Below, one piece after another: positions 37,881 through 64,000 of a stretch of 64,000 bases of DNA (position 1 is the stretch's first letter; each line of letters opens with the position of its first letter). This DNA comes from Lutjanus erythropterus (lineage: Eukaryota; Chordata; Actinopteri; Lutjaniformes; Lutjanidae). The stretch covers positions 33,775,696 to 33,839,695 of the forward strand of contig CM034603.1 of the NCBI GenBank assembly GCA_020091685.1, written 5' to 3'. Position numbers and translations under genes: made by a program. Under the pieces are notes generated by a model. It made no database searches. It saw only the letters and a list, made by a program, of their open reading frames with translations, and was not told the origin of the DNA.

Positions 37881-39518
37881 TGTTTGTATTACGTTACCAC
37901 ATACTAGGAGTTGGTATTATGGATAAATCTTATGTCACATTACACATGTAAATTTATAACTATTGATATGACAATAGGCTGTATCATGTTATGGAAAATG
38001 TTCTAGAAAATCAGTTGAGGAAGAGTGTTGATTGTTTAGTTTATAGGATGTCAAAAAATTCTCCCAGAGCCCAAAGTAACTTTAGTCTTTAAATTGCTTC
38101 TTTTGTCCAACCAACAGTCCATTAATCGATTATCAAAATATTTGGCAAAAAAAAAAAAATTTAATCGACAAATAGATTTATTGCTGAAGCTGTACTTTTT
38201 ACAGTGTAGAAAAAGAAGTCGCCAGTGCTCTCTGGTGAAAACACTGTTGTTAAACTTTTGAGGTAAACTAAGTTACCTCAATATATCTGCAACAAGTTAA
38301 TATCACATTGCCCCGGCCAATTTATTGTCAAACTCTATTAGATATTAAATTACCTACATTGAACACATCTGAATATTTTGATGTAATTAATCTCTTCTGA
38401 CAATCTCTCATCCAGCTATCAGCTACCAATGCAGATGAACAAGTTTCTCTGCAGACCTGAGGGTGTTGAACAGCGTCTTCTCTTTTCAACCTACAATATC
38501 ATCAATCTTGACTTTTTTTAAACATCTATGTAGGTCAGGGTAACATAAGGACAGCTTATAATTTTTTGCCAAATCTTCCAAAGTTTGACGGGAAACATGC
38601 ATTCTTAAATCCAACCTAAATATCAGCAGCTGTAGAGTTGTACGTGACTATTTCTCAGAAAGAGCTGCCGAGTTCATGAGCTTAAAAATGTAGCCTCAGC
38701 TTGTGCGCTTTTTTATGAGAGGATATATTTGATAAAATGTCTCAGAAACAGTTGATGGGTTTCATGCATAAAAAACAAGAAAAGTTCTCTGTTGTCCTTA
38801 AATGACTTTGCCTGAGTTACACAAATGCATTGTACAAAAGTCAGACGTTTACATGCAGTTAATGTTATGAAGTTTGCATATGTGTTGGCCCTTTACGGCC
38901 CTGCTGGTGAGGAGCTGACTACAGAGCCACCACGCATGCAGCCTGGCCTCAGGCCATCTGTCCACATGGAACTGAAAAATCTACTGCGCCACAGGCAGAG
39001 AGGACAAGCCAACAACACAGGAGCTTGTGAGGACTTATTTTTCAGCCTAAAAATGGGGGCTTAGGCGTTTTATGATTTGGGTTATATGTTCACCTGAACT
39101 CTATCTGTCCTTAATGAAGCTGAAAAGCTCACTTCGCTAAATAGAAACATCTGCTACGAAGATTATGTAGCACTGAGACGGCACTGTTCTGGAAAGTCAA
39201 GTACACCACAAGGCTCCACAGTTAAAGAGGACTTGCTGCATTTATCACAAGATATAAGATGTTGGCAATTCAGTGATTTGGCTGGTTTAAAATTCTACAG
39301 CCACGCTGTTAAAACATTATGACTGCAACAAAGAAAGAAAATCTGATAAACCTGCAAAGTCTGCACCAGCTGAACACAACACAAACCTTGTTGCTGCATA
39401 GTTAGCATGTAATATGTGGTTAGTAAGTCTAATACTTTGCTTCTTTCACTCAGATGACTGCATTTCTCTTATCTTTATAAAACAAATACACTTTTACCCC
39501 AAACGAGTCACATACTGG

Positions 39519-39836
39519 GTCTCTGGAGGTTTCAATAAGTTAAATTTAAGACCTTTTAAGACCATTATGAATGTAATTTAAGACCGATTTCACATCCATA
39601 CTGGCAAAAAAGTACAAGCATAGTTTGGATTAGTGGTTATTTGGACAGTATAACTTTGTAGTTGTACGTGATCACTACAATTTTTCCCCAAAACAGACTT
39701 AAGTTAATGCAACTTTATAAAAGTAATGTTAACTTCATAATTCATTAAAATTAAGACCTGTCGAAACCATATTTATGATGGCCTAAAATTTGGATGATTG
39801 GATTTTAGACTTTTTTTAAAAGACCTGCAGACATCC
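39519..39836. repeat. Dispersed repeat A1 (first of two direct copies)
   Basis: GGAGGTTTCAATAAGTTAAA, AAGACCATTATGAATG, TTTAAGACCGATTTCAC and AAGACCTGCAGACATCC recur in the same order 630 bases further on. The two ends are inverted relative to each other, as in a MITE. Confidence 0.65.
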
Positions 39837-40149
39837 TGCACATACAACTGCCCCCCCATAACTAACATGATTTTGCCTATAGATGAATATACGCAGGTAA
39901 CATACAGTGGCCTCCATTGTAACACGCAGCAAAGACCAAGCTAATCAAATGCTAATCCCACTGTGACAGAGATTAATAAGGAACTGGTTTTACATGGTTG
40001 GTTATTAAGTATTTAAAATTAAGTGGCACCTACATCAAATGAATTTAATGTGTCAATTAATTTGTCTGGCATTCAGTCTATCACTTGACGTTCTGATGCT
40101 ATAAAAATAAGTTATGATCTGATTATTATTCTGGGATAACATGAACAAC

Positions 40150-40490
40150 ATGGTTTCTGCAGGTTTCAACAAATTAAATTAACTTTTAAAGACCATTATG
40201 AATGCAATTTAAGACCTATTTCACGTCCACATTTGCAAAGAAATATGTGCACAGTTTGCATAAATGGTTATTGGTTCAATGTTGGTTTTGTTTTATAGTT
40301 GTCAGAGTGTAATCAATGGCCTACAATATTTTTCCCAGAAACACATTCGAGTTAAATCCGATCTTATAAAAGTACCGTTCCCATCATAAATCAGTTTTTA
40401 AGACATGTCAAACTTGTATTTAAGACATTTTAAGGCCTAAAATTCAGATTATTACTTTTTAGACTCCTTAAGGACCTGCAGAAACCTTGA
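40150..40490. repeat. Dispersed repeat A2 (second direct copy)
   Basis: GGTTTCTGCAGGTTTCAAC at the left and AAGGACCTGCAGAAACC at the right are inverted ends. The body matches 39519-39836 in order and orientation. Confidence 0.68.
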
Positions 40491-41104
40491 ACAAGCAGTC
40501 AGTGACATGTTCCCAACTCCTGTCAGTGTTTGACATCAACAGGTCACATCCAGGACAGAGGTTTCCAAAGCTGGATTACAAGTGACCAACAAGATTGGTA
40601 CTCAGGCTCATTTATCTCCCCGAAAAGTTCAGGAAATAGTACTTTTGTTAACTATCACTATGTTTTATTTTTCTTGGATGTGAATCCCAGCTCAGAGTCT
40701 CCAGCATTTCCAGTGTGTCTAAAAACTGTCCTTAAAGACGTATTCTGTTGCTATTTTGATCAAACAACACCATTTCAGTATAACTGGGTCCCCCAGCTGA
40801 AGGACATATCACAAAAATAACCACGGCTGTAATGTGTCTGCTGGTGGAACTTGAAGTTTGCTGTATTCAGCCCCTCTGAGAATTGACACTTGGCATTTGG
40901 AGAAGGCTCCACTTGTTTTGGGAAGATTTTGGGGAAAAAAAACCCTGGGAGTCATTCGGAGCATTTTAAGACATTTAGAAGAAGAATTAAGTCTTTGCCA
41001 CAAGTCATGCTTCACACTGATGAAGCAGTGTAACATAGGATTGACATTTAGTTGCATAATGCTGGATTCAGTAATTACAAGAGAATGGTGGTGGGGGGGG
41101 GGGG

Positions 41105-41990
41105 GGGCTCTTCACACAGTTGAGTGGCTTGTCTTATTATGCAAGTGGCACAATTTCCATTAACTCCTAGATGCATGCCAAATCCTCAAATCAAGGATGT
41201 AACACACACACACACATCACTTCAGGCCTTTAGCTACATGAGGCCTCCACACCACATGGCCTCAGTCAATGTAAAGGTACCACTATGGTATAATTAATAT
41301 ACAACTAATGTTGTAAACACTGCACACCCTGCAAAGTTTGGCTTACTTGCTGTGCTTTAGTCTTGTTGTTTAACTTTTTCAACATTTGTAATATGGTTGG
41401 TCAATGTCTACCAAGTTGGCATATGACAATTTCAATAGTGTACTTTCCTTTATGCTTTTTATATCTATGTAGGTTGGATATTAATTAGCCCACAAATTGA
41501 GCAGTACTTTATGCGTTTATTCCTTGAGTAAATCAGATGCAAACTGCTATCATTATAAACCCATCCTTCATTTCTGTGCTCTCTGGCTGACACTCCTTAA
41601 AAAAATATTCATCATTTCTACGGCACTTTTACATCACAATGTTATTTATAATGGTAGAGGGGTAAGTGGAAGATAATTGTCAGGCATCGATGGACAGCAG
41701 CATCATCCATCTGCCCAACCATAATTATTTGCATGTGAAACATTTGAATTTCGGCTTTAAATTTTGCATAAATTGACAACTTAGCGAGTCTGAGTGTCCT
41801 CCTTGGCATATTCCCAGGACATACCAATAATTAACAAAAACAAGAGATTCAATCAACTCTAAAACAACGTTAGAAAATAAATGTCAACTAACAACTTATG
41901 TCATGACTTATGTCAACAAACTTACACATTTTACATGCCAACTGTCAAAGCGAGAGCACCAAGCAACATGCTGCAAGACTAAAGTATCAA
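41105..41990. repeat. Tandem duplication near the pik3r2 first exon, distal CpG-poor copy
   Basis: Blocks CTTCCATTAACTCC-like, GAGGCCTCCACAC, CATGGCCTCAGTCAATGTAAAGG, TTGACAACTTA and AAAGCGAGAGCACC...CATGCTGCA occur here and again, in the same order, at 42513-43080. This copy has lost most CpGs and carries an insertion between the blocks. Confidence 0.7.
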
Positions 41991-42512
41991 TAGTATCGAT
42001 ACAAACTCTATATTTGAGTATCAATAATAGGAGTCAAGTGAATTGATACCAAAAAAATCAGTCCATCCTGTTGGGCACTTTGGATTGCAATATTTTAATC
42101 TCTGCAAATGTGATCATTTGCATAATGATCATTTCTTTATTAACCATTAAAAACTGTTTTGTGTTCAAGTAATTAACACATTTTAGTTCAAACACTATCT
42201 TCACTGTTCTGTTTGCATAAAAAGTCAACTTTATAACTCAGATTTTATGCCACTTTTCTTTCAATTAGAATAAAAAATAGCTATACATCACCTTGCTTGC
42301 AGTATTGCAATACATCGTAGTAGACTGACTCATAACCCCTGTATTATGATACGTATTGTATCGCCAGTATGCAGCTCTTACCCTGGTGTTACTTGGTATC
42401 ATATCAACTTTTGTGGTGTTGCCCACCCCCAATTTAAACCAGTCACACTCAGAGCTAGAAATCAATGAAGAAGTAGAAGTGCTGGACAGAGAGAGACACA
42501 CAGAGGAGGGGT

Positions 42513-43080
42513 GGTCTCCTCACAGTTAAGTGGTCTTATTTTGCAAGTGGAACAGCTTCCATTAACTCCAAAAGATGCATGCTAAATCATGAAATCAAGG
42601 CTGTAACACACACATACATACATCATGTCAGGCCTTCAGCTATGTGAGGCCTCCACACTGCATGGCCTCAGTCAATGTAAAGGCACTATTATAGTGTAAC
42701 ATACACCACCAGTGTTGTACACACGGACTGCACTGCGAAGTCCGGCTTATTTGTTGCACAACAACTTTCTTCTAAGTTTTAGCGTTTTAGCATTTAAGCT
42801 AGCTTTTAAAAAGACAACTCTAAACTCGGAGCTTTAACGGTTAAATTCTGCATAAACTGACAACTTAAAGAGCCACAGGCTAGTTTAAAAGTCCACCGCA
42901 GCGTATTCTCGGGGCAAATAAAGACTAAACTCAAAAACAACAAAATAATTTAACTCCAAAGCAACTTTATAAGATAAATATTAACGTTAAACAAACTTAA
43001 CGGACTCGGCATTTGAACGTTACACGTCAACTGCCGAAGCGCGAGCACCGAACATGCTGCAGGGATAAACGTTAGTAACG
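42513..43080. repeat. Tandem duplication near the pik3r2 first exon, proximal CpG-rich copy
   Basis: Counterpart of 41105-41990. Retains CpGs lost in the distal copy, for example GCCGAAGCGCGAGCACCG against GTCAAAGCGAGAGCACCA. It lies 200 bases inside the intron from the candidate non-coding first exon. Confidence 0.7.
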
Positions 43081-43294
43081 TAAATGTGTTCTGCGCAAAA
43101 AAATAAAAAATAAAAAATAAACAAACCCGTTCAGTAATCTTGTGTTAAAACTTTAAAAACTAGGACAGGAGTGAAGAGCATTAAGTTGCGTGCGCTGAGC
43201 ACACTTGCAGCGCTGTCCTCCACCATTTTCCAGTACAGTGGCTGCTGCCTTGCTGTAGGCTACTGGAAATGTGCAATAACTTGGAAAAACTCAC

Positions 43295-43620
43295 CCGCGG
43301 ATATTTCTTGACTCTTCTCACTTTTTTTTTCGGCTGCGGCGCTTTAAACACGTCAAAGTGGCAGACGGAGTCCGTGCGGTGTCGTATCTGCGGACGATAT
43401 CTTCTCGAGGTGCGTTAAAAACTTCTTAGCAAACCCTGTGTTCACTTATCGCTTCGCCTTCTTTCTCTCGCTCTTTCTTTCTTTTCCCGTTCATGACTCC
43501 CTGCTCCCCCTACACAGCCATTTTCCAGCTCAGCACGGCGCAGGGAAGGAGAGTGCGTGGGAACTAATATGAAGAGCGCGGAAAGTGCCGAAGCCGAGCG
43601 GAAAGCGCCGAACGATTAGT
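43295..43620 (-). promoter_or_regulatory. pik3r2: CpG-rich promoter and non-coding first exon of pik3r2
   Basis: A CpG-rich block in AT-rich surroundings. On the minus strand it ends with a perfect donor, ATCCGCGG then GTGAGT (43294-43289), with no coding frame, as expected for the non-coding exon 1 common in PIK3R genes. The transcription start is likely near 43500-43560. Upstream are two copies of GCGGAAAGYGCCGAA (43578-43592, 43598-43612, plus-strand reading) whose GCGCGGAAA core fits E2F sites, and a GCCATTTT YY1-like motif at 43518-43525. Confidence 0.6.
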
Positions 43621-44495
43621 GAGGGGTCACCGAATGGCCTCGGCCCCATAATGGAAATTTGAACCTGACAATCTTAAGCTGTACGGCTGCTTTTTTCCAA
43701 ACCTTATACTTTAAGCTCTCTTTTATTGCAAATACTGCGGTTCATATGAAAAAGGAAAAGTGCTCGACCACATGTTAAATCCGTGTCTGATCCCATGTTG
43801 GGTTACATAGGGACATCTTCTCATATTGAGCTCAAGTATCCCAAACTTTTTTTTTTTTTTAAGATTAAACATTTCTCCAGCTCTTCTTCAGCTCTATGGC
43901 TGGTTTAGATTTAACACATGGAAAGAGAATGAGGGACAATAGGGCCGGGCAATATCAAAAAAATTACTTTTGATCCAAAACCAAGTACATCGAAACTGAT
44001 ATCAATGTGTTAATTGTTACAAGCAGCTACTTCCACTAATTATTTAATTATATCCTTATTTAAACAAAATACAGTGTTTAATGGTAAATAAAGAAATATT
44101 CATTATGTGAATGATCTTTGTACACAACAGCAGCAGGAGATATAAATATTACAGCACTAAGACAAATGTTTATGTGATTTAGCATGTGATGGATCCATTT
44201 CTTAGTATTGATCCAACTGATTCAAGTATAGAAACTCAAATCAAGTCTTTGTATCAGTAGTATTGATACTTTAAAGATCTGTCTGCCCACCTCTAATTTA
44301 TATTTAATGTGGGGAAAACAGAATAAGAGACAACCTGGACTTGGATCTGTGTACATGAGTCAAAATATTACCATATCTAGTGTGTTATTACTAAAGAGTA
44401 ATCAGTGTTGTATTTATATGTTAATCAGTGTAGAGTGCTATAATTGACCACCACGCTGAAGAAAGATAATGATTGTTTATGGTGACATAAACTTG

Positions 44496-44929
44496 CAGTG
44501 GTGGAAGAAGTATTCAGATCTTTTACTTAAGTAAAAGTAGTAATACAAGTCCTGCATTCAAAGTCTTATTTCAGTTTAAAGTACACAATATTACCATGAT
44601 AACACAAGGTGCAGAGCAGCCAACATCAGAATCATTAGTAAGTAAGTAACTCAGTAATTATAATTAGTGATTCATGAATTAGTTCATGTCTTTTATGTTG
44701 CAGTTGATAAAGGTGGAGTTAATTTCAGATACTTTTAAACTGCTGATTGGATTATGATGTAATGATACATCATGTTTTATTAGTTGATTTATATTTTGTA
44801 TTCTTAGTCCAAATCTGCAAAGTAACTTGTAGAAGTAACACTCAATGGAAATACTAAAGAAAAGTACAAGTACCTCAAAACTGTACATCATTACAGTACT
44901 TGAATAAATGTATTTAATTTCCACCACTG
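44496..44929. mobile_element. hAT-type MITE, CAGTGGTGGAA family
   Basis: Starts CAGTGGTGGAAGAAGTATTC and ends AATTTCCACCACTG, an inverted terminal repeat. Flanks TAAACTTG and CAAGCTTG match at 6 of 8 bases, an eroded target-site duplication. The interior contains TTTACTTAAGTAAAAGTAG, typical of an abundant fish repeat. Intergenic between mast3 and the pik3r2 promoter. Confidence 0.75.
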
Positions 44930-45420
44930 CAAGCTTGCAAATACAGACCTTTTTCACAACAGCCATATTGACATGAAACAGTCAACACAGGTGTTCCATT
45001 CAAGGTCAAACAGAGTCAGGGTGCTGCTTTTGTGTATATTGGCTAACTGGAAAGGCTCTGCTACACTAAATGGAATGGGACCTTAATTAGAATCATTGGC
45101 AATGTTAGTGTTTTCCTTATTATTTCATATCAATATGGCTGCTGTGACAAGGGTCTATTGTTGGAATCAGGGACAGATGAGAAGTGCACACATGTTGTAG
45201 TCCTGGACTTTGTAGTCCATTTGCAATTTGTTTATTTCAAGCACTGTTAAGACAATAAAAAAAACAGACAATGTCACACCGGTCTGCATCAGACACCCAC
45301 ATGGTAGGAATTTCACAAAGGCCAGTTTGTCATTTGGGGACACAGGGAGCAACAACTTTAACACGCAAACACACACAAGTGTGGAAAATATGGAGGATGA
45401 CAGTTGAGCACCCGTGTGAA

Positions 45421-45472
45421 GATTATCTCACACACAAACACACACAGACGGACACACACACACAGACACACT
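45421..45472 (+). repeat. Imperfect (CA)n tract
   Basis: CACACACAAACACACACAGA-type repeat in the intergenic region between mast3 and pik3r2. Confidence 0.85.
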
Positions 45473-47146
45473 GGCAAAAAATAGAGATGAGAAGACTTGT
45501 TGTGGTGTTTCATTTTGCTGTGTGATGCCCGACTGCTGCTGACATCTCCACAAAATGAACTCTTGATTTTAAAAAGTATAACATGAGATACTGTGACAGT
45601 TTGGTTGGGGTGGAAAAAAAATCAGATCCTAAGAACACACCAAGATGTATATTGCATCAGATATTCAGTGATAAATCCTACACAGACAGTTTTTTTTTCC
45701 CCCAGAGTACAACGAACACACTTCTAAGTCAAACCCCCACAATCTACAACCACTGTTCAAGGCTTGGTATGTGCTAAACTTCCATTATAAATTCCCACAT
45801 TAACAAATCCCTCGAGTCTACAAAACATGTGTGCCTTCATAAAACTAAGAACACTGGCACAAGATTTTCTTCTGTGTAACAAATAAATCTGAAATAAGAC
45901 TGGAAGCATTATTGATTGCTGATCCAAAAATTTCCTGAATGAAAACAACAAAAAACAGCTTCAAAATGGGAACAAAAAAAATAGTAATTAAAGGATACAA
46001 ATAAGTGGAAAAAAAAGAAAAACGTATATGTTCACATATAACAAAACTCTTATTTTAAAGCTCAAATCGGTGACTGAACATGAAATTTAAGAATTCAAGG
46101 CCCTTTTGAGGAGATTAATAACTCCTGAGAGCTTAAAAAAAGTAAATATGTTGTGGGAATATTATACTGGGATGTGAAGCATGCACAATCCTTTGAGGCT
46201 GATCACCACATGAGATCAAGACCCTGCCACATACGTGACATGACACAATGAGCCCACCTACCCTTACAAGGTCACTTTCAAAAAAAACACCACCAACAGC
46301 TGTTATAAGGTCCACCGTTATTTATACAATATACATCAACAGCATAGGTTATTAGTACTGCAACAAGACTGTTTCCATATCAAAATGTACAAAAAGAAAT
46401 CACTTCTACTCATTCCTTCATCCGCTCAGGGCCTCTGGTTGAATTCATTCACTTTTTTCGTAATAATTTAAAACCATGACAAGTCCACACACATATTTGC
46501 ACTAAAATGTAAACATTCATTCATAACACACGTTTAAAAAAAAAAAAAAAAAACAGCCGAGGGAGCCAGTTTTTGTTTGTTGCATCCACTGTACAATATT
46601 TGAATCCCACAGAAAAGGAGATCGTCCTGAAATATAAATGTGCTCTAACTGTTATACGGCAACTACAACTTGTGCAAACACTTCAGCTAGACTAGGTTTG
46701 TAAGGAGCTGGACGGAGGCTTGATTCAACAAGGTATTAGAGGACAGAGACAACAGCTTTATCTACACACCTGTACGTTGAGCAGGTTATGATTTATTAAA
46801 CCACCGCTAGAGGAGTGTCAGCACTGACGCACATTTTTTTCTTTTTAAGACAGACAGCAAGTGGAAGTAGAGCCCATGCATGCATGAAGCTTCTTATGTA
46901 CAACTACAGTACCTCTTTTTTTTTTTAAACGGTTCCTATGGCTAAACCATACTTTGGCACCACAGCTAGGCTTCCGAATATTGAGATGTTGGTATTTTTG
47001 TCCTTCAGAAATGTTAATACAAGGCCTGTGTTCGGGATCGATGAGTAGAAATGGTCGCTACCACAATCTGTATGATACATTTCTTCTGAGAGGCAGCACA
47101 GAATATCTTCTGCAATTCTATAATACATTATATGTTGCACTGTAAG

Positions 47147-47732
47147 ACCAGGTTGCACCAACAAAGATTAATTTAATCTAAGATTAGCTCTAATCACAAT
47201 TTGGCAGAACTAGGTTTAAAATGAGAAAATCCAGATTTTAAATTAAGCAGAGCCCTGTTGCATAATTAAAAACTAATCTTGGTTTAGTCAATCCAAGTTT
47301 AGTGAGTTAAACTGAAATAAATACAATTTTATCAGTTTGGAGATGCTCGCTTACCAAAATGAAAAAGACAAAAAACAAAAAAACAAAGCAAATTGGAGTG
47401 CTGTTGGGACCTAGTATAAAGTATAAACAAGACACATAAAATTCAACTGGGTTTGTCCCTTAACTTTCTTTGAGAAACTTGATTATTCTTCTTAATCCAT
47501 CCCAAAAAACAGAAGTTATTTAGAAATTTAAACATCCTGAAGTGTAATTTCAAAGTTAATACTGGATCACATTTTAAATTTGAGTTTAAATTTTTGGTGC
47601 AACAAAATAAAATTTAATTTAAAAGATGAAACTGAGGTTTAAATCTTTTTTTTAATTTGTTTAAAACTTTGGAGCAACATAATTTAAAGCTAAACCACAA
47701 ATTAATCCTTGTTGGTGTAACCCAGCTTAAGC
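47147..47732. mobile_element. MITE-like element with inverted ends
   Basis: Left end AGACCAGGTTGCACCAACAA...ATTAATTT and right end AATTAATCCTTGTTGGTGTAACCCAGCTT are inverted repeats of about 30 bases. A GCAAC motif recurs inside. No open frame. Lies downstream of mast3, possibly in its 3' UTR. Confidence 0.65.
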
Positions 47733-48329
47733 TTGTTTGTCAGACTCAATCTGAACACAGAACAACACCCACTTCTTGACAGGCATTGAGGTATAAAAAA
47801 ATGGTATGATATCGACTGATGTTACCTGCCCTTTTCTGCACCTTCTGTAAAACCACTGAGAGGTCGTCGCGTGGCTTTTCTTTTGTGCAATTCCTGAACT
47901 AAGAACAGCTGAAGCATCCAAGGCATTTTCAGCAACCAAAAAAAAACCAAGATGAGAATAAAAAGTCATAAATAAGTTTCTTCATTTAAAACAAAAAATA
48001 TTTACAAAATACATCAGTTACAGGTGCCACAGTGATTTGAGAACCAAGAGAGAGAACAAGCAACTAGGAGTAAACATAGTTTGGCAGTCAGTATTCTGTT
48101 AACAGTGTTGCAGGATGCATATATTACTGAGAAACATCGATGTTAATCTGCTCTTTCGTCTTCAAGCAGTTGCTTGTGATGATTTGGGACTCGGTCACAG
48201 TTTTCTGGACACACATGCAAGGCCTTCAAATGTAAGTACAGTAGCAGGTCAGAGACGTGTCTTCACTTCTCAGTCTCCTCCTGAGTGAGACTCTTCGTTG
48301 ACCTATTTATCCCTGGCAAAGTGACAAAG

Positions 48330-62073
<13,744 letters not shown>

Positions 62074-62544
62074 CTGATCGGGAAAGGACAAAAGGATGAT
62101 GGATTATTGTTGTGACTTAATCCAATTGGCACGAGCCACGAGGCAGCGCAGCTCATCCACAGAGGCTGTCTGCACTTTGGTCTGCCTCGTATTATTTTTA
62201 GCATCCATTTCATCTTCTTACACTATCTGTTGGTGATTCAATGGATCAGGGCTGGTATTTCAGCATCTTGCATCAATGCTCGTTTCTGTTCGTTGCCTTG
62301 CCAGATTCATAAATAATGAAAAACACTTGCGAATGCCATTTTATTAACACTCATTGTCTCCATTATCTTAGTCTAACATTGCCTTGCCCTGGTCAAACAG
62401 CAGGTTCAGAGTGTTTCAGAGGCGGTGGAAAGGTGATATCAGACAGAGTTCAGGTTTGTCAGCTGTAAGGTGGTCAGAAAAAATTAATACTTTGATACTT
62501 TGTCAATCACGTTTAAAACGATTCAGTCTGAGTGATCATTCAAG

Positions 62545-62690
62545 ACCTCAGTTCAGTTTAATTCTTATTTTTCTGCCTGAGATTTGGCTCACAGCAAAAC
62601 CAGACAGTGTTCAGTGACTTTTTCCATACCAGCACTGTGTGCAGGTTGTTAATTTAAAAACAGGACAAAAAACAGGAATTTGTTTTCCTT
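62545..62690 (+). repeat. Dispersed repeat B2
   Basis: Second copy of the repeat at 52505, same orientation, with a small insertion (TTTTTCCATACCAGCACTG). Confidence 0.55.
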
Positions 62691-62944
62691 TTTTGGTCCG
62701 TTTGTGGTCCTAGGACTTTTGCCAGGATATTGAAAGAGGTATTGACTATCATTTTTTTAATACTAGGACTATATCAAAGTTTAAAATTCTAATATTGTGA
62801 AAACTATAGTCAGCTGGATTGAGTGTGTAACAGGCTCTATGTCTTACCCTGTAAAATCTGTTACAAAGAAAACAGCATTATGAAACAGTGATTATCATTC
62901 TAGAGACAACAATGTAAGCACAGGGACAAATTCAAACATTTTAA

Positions 62945-63446
62945 CATACAACCTTAATTCCAAAAAGGTTGGGAAGCTGTACAAAACATAAACAAAAAAC
63001 AGAACACAATGATTTGCAAAAACTTTCTGAACTATACTCAACTGAACAAAGTACATAAACAAGATACTTAATGTTCAAACTGAATAACTTACATGCTACC
63101 ATCCAGACAACGTTATTTAGCAAGACAATGCCAAGCCTCTCAAAGAGGCCCTTTTTAATACTGTCACATGTTACCAGTTACCTGTCAAACTCCTACCAGG
63201 TACCAGTTTACCTGTGGGATGTTCTTAACAGGTGTTTTTAGAGCATTCCTCAACTTTCACAGTCTCTTGTTACATTTTTGAAACATGGTGCGCACATCAA
63301 ATTCAGAATGAGTGTCAGTTTGAACATTAAATATCTTGTCTCTACTGTATTTGCATACAAGTCAAAAATCATTTGAAAATCATTGCATTCTGTTTTTATT
63401 TACATTTTACACAACGGCCCAATGTTTTTGGAACTGGGTTTGTATG
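62945..63446. mobile_element. DNA element with about 130-bp terminal inverted repeats
   Basis: Left ATACAACCTTAATTCCAAAAAGG through ACTTAATGTTCAAACTGA; right TCAGTTTGAACATTAAATATC through GTTTTTGGAACTGGGTTTGTAT. The arms are imperfect inverse copies with a 240-base spacer. The AATTCCAAAAA-type ends belong to a common fish non-autonomous transposon. In the mast3 intron at the right edge. Confidence 0.75.
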
Positions 63447-64000
63447 ACTGGAGAGATTTGCTTAAAATAAAGTCTTAGTTAGAAAGCTAGAAAATTATTT
63501 TTGTGGCACGATGAAAGAATAATTACAGAAATATGGCTTTAGTAAAAATTACAGACGTTATTACTATTCCTGTTGTACTGTAGGATAAAATAAGCTACTA
63601 GGATTCTGAATGAACACAAGAAAGCACTCCGTACTTACTGTAGCACCATTATTGTAAAAAAGAACACGATGTTAATTTAAACTCTCAAGGTAAAAAGGGA
63701 AAGTCATTTGGGGTCTGAGTCTGCAGGAAAGGCTGTGATCTGTTTTGCAGAAGGCAGCATTTGCTGCAGGAAAATTGTTGCTGGAAAGGTTATGTAATAA
63801 ATCATTATATAATAAAAGACTTGACCACTGCTCAGATCTTTGTAATAATATAGAATGACAACACCATTACTGGCCAATGTACTGGAATCAGTACTGAATG
63901 AGATCCAATCAAACAGGCAATTTCAATTCAATGTTCCCAGTGAGGCTAAAGTATAGGCTGCAATGTCCCAGAGGACAATCTGACCTACTGACAATCAGAA

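Larger units (their letters stand above)
33502..43294 (-). other. pik3r2: pik3r2 5' UTR introns and candidate alternative first exon
   Basis: Between the start codon and the distal CpG-rich block. Holds GC-rich sequence at 33510-34010 that may be 5' UTR or promoter, a candidate first exon near 36 kb, two A-type repeats and the tandem duplication at 41-43 kb. The acceptor that would join a distal first exon to the ATG exon is not clear; TGTGGGACTCAG ending at 33559 is the best I see. No other gene is recognisable. Confidence 0.55.
43621..48329. other. mast3-pik3r2 intergenic region including mast3 3' UTR
   Basis: No gene seen. The right part is mast3 3' UTR of unknown length; a minus-strand AATAAA at 46797-46792 is one candidate poly(A) signal. 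It contains the MITE at 44496, a CA tract at 45421, a poly-A run near 46529-46552 and the inverted-end element at 47147. Confidence 0.6.
62074..64000 (-). other. mast3: mast3 upstream intron running off the window
   Basis: No further MAST exon recognised. Holds repeat B2 (62545) and the long-TIR element (62945-63446). Confidence 0.65.

Overview
The window comes from a bony-fish nuclear genome, most likely a spiny-rayed teleost. This rests on short GT-AG introns in AT-rich DNA, abundant CA/GT/GA microsatellites, tRNA-derived SINEs, and many short inverted-repeat DNA elements of kinds familiar from percomorph genomes (family assignments by eye). The species cannot be named from the sequence.

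Two genes are present, both on the minus strand and head to tail. mast3 (microtubule-associated Ser/Thr kinase 3) is upstream, with 19 coding exons between 62073 and 48330; its N-terminal exons lie beyond the right edge. Its exons join into one open frame of 1141 codons plus stop, covering the C-terminal part of the DUF1908 region, the whole AGC-type kinase domain, the PDZ domain and the Ser/Pro-rich tail. pik3r2 (p85-beta, regulatory subunit of class IA PI3-kinase) is downstream, with 15 coding exons between 33501 and 8273. These join without a break into 736 codons plus stop, giving the full SH3 - proline-rich - BH/RhoGAP-like - nSH2 - iSH2 - cSH2 layout. The MAST3 then PIK3R2 order and orientation match human 19p13.11, which supports both identifications.

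Layout from left to right: 1-8272 is pik3r2 3' UTR and downstream sequence; 8273-33501 is the pik3r2 coding region with a 13.7-kb first coding intron; 33502-43294 is 5' non-coding gene space with a likely alternative first exon near 36 kb; 43295-43620 is a CpG-rich block with a non-coding first exon and promoter; 43621-48329 is intergenic plus mast3 3' UTR; 48330-62073 is mast3; 62074-64000 is an upstream mast3 intron.

The two proteins act in separate pathways (PI3K recruitment to phosphotyrosine; a cytoskeleton-linked kinase), and nothing shows co-regulation. The points most worth a second look are: a diverged DNA-level copy of one mast3 exon inside an upstream mast3 intron; a near-perfect 25-bp hairpin in another mast3 intron; a family of long TTAA-flanked foldback elements, one split by a SINE; a tandem duplication next to the pik3r2 first exon whose two copies differ in CpG retention; and several candidate pik3r2 promoters. 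I found no wholly new gene system.
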